From contig NZ_AP019400.1 in the NCBI RefSeq assembly GCF_004295585.1, forward strand, positions 2,826,001 through 2,890,000: a stretch of 64,000 nucleotides of DNA, given 5' to 3'. Position 1 is the stretch's first letter, and every line of letters starts with the position of its first letter. The notes beneath the pieces were generated by a model. The model saw only the letters and a list, made by a program, of their open reading frames with translations. It was not told the origin of the DNA and ran no database searches. Below are positions 58,317-64,000 of the stretch, one piece after another. This DNA is from Cohnella abietis. GTDB taxonomy: Bacteria > Bacillota > Bacilli > Paenibacillales > Paenibacillaceae. The translations under genes and the position numbers were made by a program.

Positions 58317-58344
58317 GCATATTCCTGTTGTCCAAGCATACATA
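58317..58344 (+). promoter_or_regulatory. Sigma-E promoter of the spoIIIA operon
   Basis: GCATATT (58317-58323) and CATACATA (58337-58344) with a 13-bp spacer match the Bacillus sigma-E consensus KMATATT / CATACANT. It lies 44 bp before spoIIIAA, and spoIIIA is a known sigma-E operon. Confidence 0.8.
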
Positions 58345-58387
58345 TGAAACAGCAAAGATCAACTTCTTGCGGAAAGGGGGGGACTAG

Positions 58388-59536
58388 GTGCCGCAGCCTT
58401 TGATGGAGCTGTTCCCGAATTCCTTGCGTCAAGTGCTTGAACAATTGCCCGCAATTGCTAGGGATTCGTTGGAAGAAATCCGCATTCGCGAAAATCGGCC
58501 GCTAGAGATTAGTTACGGGAGCCGATATTCGTTTGTTCGTGAGGATGGGACTTTAACGGATGATCATCAAGGTGCATTCGTGCCCGGAAGGGAGCAATGC
58601 CGGGCTTTGTTAGAGAGAGTAACCAACCATTCCATCTATGCTGTGGAAGAAGAGCTTCGCAGAGGTTACGTTACGGTGTCCGGGGGACATCGGATCGGTC
58701 TTGCGGGACGAACGGTCTTGGATAAAGGGCTCGTTTCTCACCTGCGGGATATCGCAGGCTTTAACGTGCGTATCGCTAGAGCTCGTATTGGATTTGGCGC
58801 GCAGGTGCTGCCTGGACTGCTTGATTTCAAGGCGAAAACGATACGTCATACCTTAATCATCTCACCGCCGCAGCAAGGGAAAACTACGCTAATTAGAGAT
58901 TTGGCTCGATGTATTAGCTCGGGGCAATGGCACCATCCTTCTGCGCTTGATTGGGGGAGCCGCAAGGTCGGCATTGTTGATGAGCGTTCGGAAATTGCAG
59001 CTAGTGATAGAGGTGTTCCTACCTTCGATCTGGGCCCTCGCTGCGATGTGTTAGATGCATGTCCTAAGGCCGAAGGGATCATGATGATGGTGAGGTCGTT
59101 ATCGCCAGAAATCATTGTGGTGGACGAGATTGGTCGTCCAGAAGACGCGGAGGCCTTGAACGAGGCCATTCATGCAGGAGTTCGTGTGCTTGCCACCGCC
59201 CATGCTACAGATTTATCGGACGTGTTCGGCAGGCCAGTGCTTGCCAAGCTGGCAGCGGAAAGGGTGTTCGGCTCTTACGTACTGCTATGGCGAGCTGGTG
59301 GGAAGGTGGAGCATCGTATTGTATCGGCTGAAGAGGCTGAACAAGAGGTGTCACGGCGTTACAGTAGAGCAGCCGGGGCTTCTCCAAGAGATGCTCCTGC
59401 AACGATCTCTAAGGCTGCTAACCCCAGCCTAGTGCCGCAGGTGCAGACGGAAGCGCTTGTGACCGTTAAAGCACGGCCTATGCCGGTCATCAGATCGCCG
59501 GCCCCTAACAGGCAGGGTGATATCAACAATGCTTAA
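58388..59536 (+). CDS. spoIIIAA: Stage III sporulation protein AA (AAA ATPase)
   Basis: The 382-residue ATPase has Walker A PPQQGKTT (about 160-167), Walker B IIVVDEIGRPED and the VDERSEIAA segment of secretion ATPases. It powers the SpoIIIA-SpoIIQ channel between mother cell and forespore. GTG 58388 has AAAGGGGGG upstream. Bacillus SpoIIIAA is about 307 residues; here a C-terminal Ala/Pro/Ser-rich extension (about 325-382) is added. Its end overlaps spoIIIAB by 8 bp. Confidence 0.95.
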   Translation: MPQPLMELFPNSLRQVLEQLPAIARDSLEEIRIRENRPLEISYGSRYSFVREDGTLTDDHQGAFVPGREQCRALLERVTNHSIYAVEEELRRGYVTVSGGHRIGLAGRTVLDKGLVSHLRDIAGFNVRIARARIGFGAQVLPGLLDFKAKTIRHTLIISPPQQGKTTLIRDLARCISSGQWHHPSALDWGSRKVGIVDERSEIAASDRGVPTFDLGPRCDVLDACPKAEGIMMMVRSLSPEIIVVDEIGRPEDAEALNEAIHAGVRVLATAHATDLSDVFGRPVLAKLAAERVFGSYVLLWRAGGKVEHRIVSAEEAEQEVSRRYSRAAGASPRDAPATISKAANPSLVPQVQTEALVTVKARPMPVIRSPAPNRQGDINNA

Positions 59537-60056
59537 ATTCGCAGGTATCTTACTTATTTTGTTCGCTGGAACGATGATTGGATTTGTGCAGGCCTCTCGT
59601 TATGCGGCGCGACCCAGGCAAATTCGCGAGCTGCTTCATGCCCTGCAAAGGCTAGAAACAGAAATTAGCTATGGACAAACTCATCTGCCGGAAGCGTTGC
59701 AACGAATAGCGGGAATGGTTCCACAGCCGTTGTCTTCTCTATTCGCTACAATTGCTCATTCCTTGTCAGGGGATTCTGCCGGATTGGGCGAAACCGTTCG
59801 AGAGTGCTGGGAAAGAGCCATAATCGCTTACTGGCCGGCCACAGCAATGAAAAAAGCTGAAAAAGAAGCGATACTCCGTCTCGGTTCAACTCTAGGCGGT
59901 AGCGGTCGAGAAGATCAGCTTAAGCATATCCGCTTAACAATGATTCAATTGCAAGCGGAGGAATTGTCTGCAAGAGACGACCAGAATCGCTACGAAAAGC
60001 TTAGCCGCAGCTTGGGAATGCTAGGAGCCGCATTGGTCGTCATTCTGATGATCTAA
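59529..60056 (+). CDS. spoIIIAB: Stage III sporulation protein AB
   Basis: The 175-residue protein has an N-terminal membrane anchor (LKFAGILLILFAGTMIGFVQASRYA), a helical cytosolic domain with RQIRELLHALQRLETEISYG, and a C-terminal hydrophobic helix. It resembles type II secretion GspF. ATG 59529 has GGGTGAT upstream; an in-frame GTG at 59517 is possible. It is the second gene of the operon. Confidence 0.93.
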   Translation: MLKFAGILLILFAGTMIGFVQASRYAARPRQIRELLHALQRLETEISYGQTHLPEALQRIAGMVPQPLSSLFATIAHSLSGDSAGLGETVRECWERAIIAYWPATAMKKAEKEAILRLGSTLGGSGREDQLKHIRLTMIQLQAEELSARDDQNRYEKLSRSLGMLGAALVVILMI

Positions 60057-60085
60057 CGTGGGGATCAGTTTGGGAGGCCATAACG

Positions 60086-60289
60086 ATGAACATCGACATC
60101 AGCACCATATTTCAAATCGCTGGCATCGGCATCATCGTGGCGATGATTCATACGGTGTTGAAGCAGATGGGCAAGGAAGATATGGCTCATTGGGTTACCT
60201 TGATCGGCTTTGTAGTCGTACTTTTCATGGTAGTCCGAATGCTGAACGATTTATTTCAGGAAATTAAGACGATATTTCTGTTTCAGTAG
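60086..60289 (+). CDS. spoIIIAC: Stage III sporulation protein AC
   Basis: The 67-residue membrane protein has two helices (IFQIAGIGIIVAMIHTVLKQMGKEDMAHWVTLIGFVVVLFMVV region) and the family GKxDxAHWVTLIGF-like turn. It is part of the mother-cell side of the SpoIIIA complex. GGGAGG lies 8 or more bases before the ATG. It ends directly at the spoIIIAD start. Confidence 0.93.
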   Translation: MNIDISTIFQIAGIGIIVAMIHTVLKQMGKEDMAHWVTLIGFVVVLFMVVRMLNDLFQEIKTIFLFQ

Positions 60290-60688
60290 GTGAAGCGGGT
60301 GGATATTCTCCAGATCGTCGGAATCGGGTTTCTGGCGACCGTGTTAATTCTAGTCATCCGGGAACAAAAACCGATGTTCGCCTATCTCCTTGCCGCATTT
60401 GTAGGTGTCGCTATTTTCTTAGCATTTGTGGGCAAGATCGACGATGTGATATCTGTGCTGGAAGAGCTTGCGGATCGCTCGGGCATACCAACGGTGTATC
60501 TGAAGACGATGCTTAAAATAATCGGGATCGCCTATATTGCAGAATTCGGAGCGCAAATCGTGAGAGACGCCGGGCTTGAAAGCATCGCATCCAAAATCGA
60601 GTTTGCTGGTAAAATGCTAATTCTGGTCATGGCGGTGCCCATCATCAGCGTCATCGTCGAAACGGTGCTGAATTTACTGCCGGTCTGA
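60290..60688 (+). CDS. spoIIIAD: Stage III sporulation protein AD
   Basis: The 132-residue membrane protein begins VDILQIVGIGFLATVLILVI and has the family core LKTMLKIIGIAYIAEFGAQI and GKMLILVMAVPIISVIVETVL. GTG 60290 gives MKRVDILQ, aligning with the Bacillus start; a second GTG at 60299 has a better-spaced AGGTGA and is an alternative. It follows spoIIIAC without a gap. Confidence 0.93.
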   Translation: MKRVDILQIVGIGFLATVLILVIREQKPMFAYLLAAFVGVAIFLAFVGKIDDVISVLEELADRSGIPTVYLKTMLKIIGIAYIAEFGAQIVRDAGLESIASKIEFAGKMLILVMAVPIISVIVETVLNLLPV

Positions 60689-60713
60689 CGGTACGCGGGA
60701 CGGGAGGGAGAGC

Positions 60714-61958
60714 ATGCTCCGACAGACGGGAATAAAGAGATGGTTATTGATCCTGCTGTTTATGCTATTGTTCTTTCTTCTGATGGGACATTCCCTAGTA
60801 TACGCAGATATGAGACTTCCCGCTAAGTCGACTACGGATTACGTGACTCAAGCGCCTAACGATCTCTCAGGTGACTTGGCGAAGCAGCAAAGTGAAGAAG
60901 TGGAGCTAGGACAAATTCAGAAGTATTGGAGCGATCTGAAGGGGGAGTATGGGGGCTATTTTCCAGAAGGAAAGCTTCCTGAGCTGAAACAGCTTATGTT
61001 CCCTGACGGTAAAAAGTGGAGCCCGTGGCAGGCCATGATGGGGCTAGCTCGATTTTTCCTCCACGAGGTGCTCTATAGCGGCAAGCTTCTGGTAACAATC
61101 GTCCTACTTACTGTTTTTACAATGCTACTGGAGACGATGCAAAGCGCATTCGAACGTAATGCTGTAAGCAGAGTCGCTTATGGAATCTCCTATATGGTAT
61201 TGATCATATTAGCTGTAAATAGCTTCCGTACAGCAACTTCTTATGCGGGAGAAGCCATCCAGAATATGGTGCAGTTCATGCTTGCGATGGTGCCTCTGCT
61301 GTTAACCCTTATGGCGGGAACAGGAGGGGTGGCATCCGTAGCAGTCCTTCATCCTCTCATCGTTTTCATGATCCACACAGTGGGAACATTTATTCACTTA
61401 GTTGTTTTCCCGCTCCTATTTTTCTCAGCGGTTCTACATCTGGTCAGCGCCATTACAGAGCGATATAAAGTAACTCAACTAGCAAACTTGCTTCGAAATG
61501 TTGGAGTTGGCGTGCTCGGCGTACTGCTTACCGTATTTCTTGGGGTACTGTCTGTGCAAGGAGCAACAGGTGCGGTAACCGATGGGGTGGCGCTAAGAAC
61601 AGCTAAGTTCGTAACCGGAAATTTTGTGCCAGTCGTTGGGAAAATGTTCTCGGATGCGGCAGATACAGTGATGTCAGCAAGCTTACTTGTCAAAAATGCA
61701 GTTGGAATCGCGGGGGTTATTGTTCTATTGTTTCTATGCGCGTTTCCTGCGATTAAGATTCTGGCCCTAGCGCTTATCTACAACGTGGCTGGCGCGGTCA
61801 TGCAGCCGCTAGGAGATACCCCAATTGTCCATTGCTTGCAAACGATAGGGAAAACACTTATCTACGTTTTTGCGGCATTGGCTTCGGTTGGACTGATGTT
61901 TTTCTTAGCGGTTACGATTATTCTGACTGCGGGCAACGCAGCACTCATGATCCGCTGA
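60714..61958 (+). CDS. spoIIIAE: Stage III sporulation protein AE
   Basis: The 414-residue protein has an N-terminal signal peptide (RWLLILLFMLLFFLLMGHSLVYA), a soluble segment to about residue 105, and about eight membrane helices. The family helices are AMVPLLLTLMAGTGGVASVAV and GVLLTVFLGVLSVQGATG. It is the large membrane subunit of the mother-cell complex. GGGAGGGAGAGC precedes the ATG. Confidence 0.94.
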   Translation: MLRQTGIKRWLLILLFMLLFFLLMGHSLVYADMRLPAKSTTDYVTQAPNDLSGDLAKQQSEEVELGQIQKYWSDLKGEYGGYFPEGKLPELKQLMFPDGKKWSPWQAMMGLARFFLHEVLYSGKLLVTIVLLTVFTMLLETMQSAFERNAVSRVAYGISYMVLIILAVNSFRTATSYAGEAIQNMVQFMLAMVPLLLTLMAGTGGVASVAVLHPLIVFMIHTVGTFIHLVVFPLLFFSAVLHLVSAITERYKVTQLANLLRNVGVGVLGVLLTVFLGVLSVQGATGAVTDGVALRTAKFVTGNFVPVVGKMFSDAADTVMSASLLVKNAVGIAGVIVLLFLCAFPAIKILALALIYNVAGAVMQPLGDTPIVHCLQTIGKTLIYVFAALASVGLMFFLAVTIILTAGNAALMIR

Positions 61959-61978
61959 CTGGGGGAGGTGAGAGCTGA

Positions 61979-62716
61979 ATGAATGTGATGGAGGGGCTGT
62001 CCAACTGGCTACGCCAAATCATTGCAGTTGTCTTGCTTGCATCAATTGTTGATTTGTTGCTTCCCAATCGCACGATGCAAAGATATGTTCGGCTTGTTGC
62101 GGGTTTGTTCATTCTGATGACCTTAGCAACTCCGATTTTACACTGGATGAAGGGTGACTTCAGCAGCAAGCTTACAGAAGGCCTTAATGCAGTGGAACGA
62201 GAGCCACAAGGTGCGGTTGATCAGCTAGCGATGATCGAAGCAGAAGGAGCAAAGCTTCGAGATAAGCAAAGCCTGCAAGCTGCAAAGCTAGTGACGGCAA
62301 AGCTAGAATCCGCCATCCGCGATGAGGTAGAGCAAAGCGAGCAACGCCAAGTTCGTAAGGTAGATGTTGTTTTGGAACGCGTTAGTAATGGTTCCTTAAC
62401 GATTGCTAAGGTTGTAATTGTTCTTGAACCGGAGCCGTCAAAGACTGGTGATCGTTCTTCCCCCCCTGTAGTCAAGGAAGTGGAGCCGATCGCCGCCGTT
62501 GACATCCACGTTCAGGTAGAGGAATGGCCTGATGCGAAGGTAGCATCGCCAGATACAAGCAGGAAATCAGACCAAGCGGTTGCAGCGGAAGCTGAGGCAG
62601 AGGCTGATCGTGTGACTCGCTCTAGAATTTCCGCGCTCGTCGCCAATCGTTTTGGTATGGCGGCAAGCATTGTTGAGGTCAAGCTACCGATTGTAGACAC
62701 TGCAAATCCATACTGA
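61979..62716 (+). CDS. spoIIIAF: Stage III sporulation protein AF
   Basis: The 245-residue protein has two N-terminal membrane helices (IIAVVLLASIVDLLLP and YVRLVAGLFILMTLATPIL) and a soluble ring-building-like domain. A variable region rich in Ala, Glu and Pro (about 150-215) precedes a closing strand ISALVANRFGMAASIVEVKLP. The length exceeds the roughly 206 residues of Bacillus. GGGGAGGTGAG precedes the ATG at 61979. Confidence 0.92.
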   Translation: MNVMEGLSNWLRQIIAVVLLASIVDLLLPNRTMQRYVRLVAGLFILMTLATPILHWMKGDFSSKLTEGLNAVEREPQGAVDQLAMIEAEGAKLRDKQSLQAAKLVTAKLESAIRDEVEQSEQRQVRKVDVVLERVSNGSLTIAKVVIVLEPEPSKTGDRSSPPVVKEVEPIAAVDIHVQVEEWPDAKVASPDTSRKSDQAVAAEAEAEADRVTRSRISALVANRFGMAASIVEVKLPIVDTANPY

Positions 62717-62731
62717 CTCAGGGGGGACCAC

Positions 62732-63382
62732 ATGGCCAAGTGGCTACAGCAGCTGGAATCGTTTATTGGCGGAGGTTCGGGAGGACCGCGCAGAGTTAAA
62801 GCATTCCGGTTGCTTGTGCTGATCGGATTGATCGGTGCGGCTATGCTGCTGGCTGCCTCCCTGTTGAATGTCAAGAAGGTTGATCCTTCCCAAGATCCAA
62901 GCCTATCCCCGCCGAGGGATGAGGACACGCTACAGCAGGAAGCCTTCTTAGGCAGTAATGATACTAAGACCAGCCTGTTTAGGGACATCGAATCCGAACT
63001 CGAAACTCGATTGAAGGATTTAATGGAAAGGATTGTTGGCGTTGGCACGACGGATGTCATGGTGACGGTAGATTCGACGGAAGAGACTGTCGTGCAGCTT
63101 AATGAGAAGACGATGCAGCAGATAACAGAGGAAACAGATCGCAATGGTGCTAAACGCCATATAACAGACATCACGAAGGATGGCCAGGTTGTTCTATATT
63201 CCATCTCGTCTGGTAATCAATCGCCAATCGTTGTGAAAAAGCTGAATCCTCGGATTCGCGGAGTTCTTATCGTGGCGAAGGGTGCGGAAAATCCAACTGT
63301 GGAAAAGCTTATAGCCGTAGCGGTTTCCCGTGGCCTCGACGTACCTATTCATCGCATCTCCGTCGTACCTCGTAAATCTTAA
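62732..63382 (+). CDS. spoIIIAG: Stage III sporulation protein AG
   Basis: The 216-residue protein has one membrane helix (LLVLIGLIGAAMLLAASLL) and an extracellular ring-building domain (about 85-216; LKDLMERIVGVGTTDVMVTVD, IRGVLIVAKGAENPTVEKLI) that forms the large ring of the channel. GGGGGGACC precedes the ATG. It lies 15 bp after spoIIIAF. Confidence 0.94.
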   Translation: MAKWLQQLESFIGGGSGGPRRVKAFRLLVLIGLIGAAMLLAASLLNVKKVDPSQDPSLSPPRDEDTLQQEAFLGSNDTKTSLFRDIESELETRLKDLMERIVGVGTTDVMVTVDSTEETVVQLNEKTMQQITEETDRNGAKRHITDITKDGQVVLYSISSGNQSPIVVKKLNPRIRGVLIVAKGAENPTVEKLIAVAVSRGLDVPIHRISVVPRKS

Positions 63383-63417
63383 TACAATCTGATTATAATT
63401 TTGGGAGGAATTGAACA

Positions 63418-64000
63418 ATGAACAACAAACGCCAAACCATTTGGCTAGTATCCATGCTGAGCTTGATGGTCATTTTATCGGCATACTATCTCTTTACCGA
63501 GGAAGCACCTAAAACAGATAATGCTAGTGGCATTGAACAAACAAAGTTTCCTGACGCTGGGAAGGTTTCTTCATCCAATCCAGATGGCTTTGAGATTACA
63601 GAGGTCGAGCAGAGTACAGACGACCTTTCTGCGACGGGACAGGGGACTAAGAGTGGTGCCAAAACAGATGAGGCTAAGGGGACAGCGGCTGTAACGAATA
63701 ATGAAACCGCTGGAAATTCACCAGAGGATGAGGCTGTCCTTAATGGGATTACTAATCAAAAAGGTTTTGCAGAGATCGATAAAGTATCACTAGACCAACT
63801 AACAAGAATAAGTAAAAAAGCTGAAGAGTATAGATTGGTCATAGCGAATAAAAAATCGAGTGCTGAGGAAGCAGCTAGCGCAGTAGAGGCGCTTGATCTC
63901 CTTCAGGATACCGATTCTCGTATTACTAGCTTACAGGAAAAATTGCTTCAAGAATTCGACAATGCTGTCGTAGCTGAAGAGGATAATAATAACTTCAAGG
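63418..64000 (+). CDS. spoIIIAH: Stage III sporulation protein AH (cut by the window end)
   Basis: The ATG at 63418 follows GGGAGGAATTGAAC. The visible 194 residues contain one membrane helix (TIWLVSMLSLMVILSAYYLF), a long acidic Ser/Thr/Asp linker (about 25-110) and the start of the ring-building domain. SpoIIIAH pairs with forespore SpoIIQ to form the channel across the intermembrane space. The C-terminus is outside the window. Confidence 0.93.
   Translation, partial: MNNKRQTIWLVSMLSLMVILSAYYLFTEEAPKTDNASGIEQTKFPDAGKVSSSNPDGFEITEVEQSTDDLSATGQGTKSGAKTDEAKGTAAVTNNETAGNSPEDEAVLNGITNQKGFAEIDKVSLDQLTRISKKAEEYRLVIANKKSSAEEAASAVEALDLLQDTDSRITSLQEKLLQEFDNAVVAEEDNNNFK

Noticed and set aside
62512..63204. 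230-residue minus-strand ORF across spoIIIAF/AG
   Set aside because: Ser/Val-rich antisense shadow with no ribosome site.

Overview
The window looks like chromosome of an endospore-forming, low-to-mid GC Gram-positive rod of the Paenibacillaceae (Paenibacillus/Cohnella type). The evidence is spoIIIA, gerP, a splB-type photoproduct lyase, a CotD-like coat protein, a methionine-specific T-box, many TTG/GTG starts behind strong Shine-Dalgarno sites, and a yqhQ-yqhR-aroQ-yqhT-efp-yqhV-spoIIIA block similar to that of Bacillus. I saw no phage, transposase, cas, tRNA or rRNA genes.

Layout. 1-1186: gene-free DNA dominated by a 51-bp tandem array and a short 9-bp array. 1.2-6.8 kb: an L-fucose cluster, with a LacI-type regulator divergent from fucI-fucA-kinase-fucU and an 18-bp palindromic operator at the fucI promoter. 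7.0-13.3 kb: a WYL regulator with a zinc-ribbon/effector-binding protein, a small membrane protein, a MarR regulator with a flavin-dependent monooxygenase (matching palindromes before both), a duplicated-domain lipoprotein and an AraC regulator. 13.4-18.8 kb: beta-galactosidase and alpha-galactosidase. 18.8-20.7 kb: stacked tandem repeats of 90, 52 and 51 bp around a DUF3892 gene. 20.9-22.4 kb: an orphan araA with two AraR-like boxes. 22.4-23.5 kb: an AI-2E family permease. 23.9-31.5 kb: the glycogen operon glgB-glgC-glgD-glgA plus a cytosolic GH15 glucoamylase-like enzyme. 31.8-33.2 kb: a DUF1361 membrane protein and a zinc-ribbon protein. 33.2-34.8 kb: gene-free, with 39-bp and 114-bp arrays. 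34.8-36.5 kb: a PucR regulator behind a perfect 27-bp palindrome.

36.6-39.9 kb: spore genes (a YjcZ-like miniprotein, gerPA-gerPE without an adjacent gerPF, an Hsp20-like protein, a small membrane protein, a CotD-like coat protein). 40.0-47.1 kb: zur, yidD, T-box-metG, another 51-bp array, znuA-znuC-znuB and ccdA. 47.1-49.9 kb: splB, mntR and a patatin-like hydrolase. 50.0-55.8 kb: a small basic membrane protein, yqhQ, yqhR, aroQ, yqhT, efp and lysC. 55.8-56.4 kb: gene-free repeats. 56.4-64.0 kb: a DUF441 protein, a phosphosulfolactate synthase-like protein, yqhV and spoIIIAA-AH, the last cut by the window end.

The genes form a sugar-using set (fucose, galactosides, arabinose, glycogen), metal homeostasis (Zur, ZnuACB, MntR) and sporulation/germination. 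The least explained content is the intergenic repeat DNA. At least six tandem arrays (51, 90, 52, 51, 39, 114, 50-52 and 115 bp units) fill gene-free gaps. Several are related across the window: the 34-kb and 56-kb arrays are the same hairpin-bearing family in opposite orientation, the 0.1-kb and 20.3-kb arrays share a core, and a roughly 190-bp element occurs at 19 and 33.8 kb. All identities are by eye from sequence and motifs; no database search was run.
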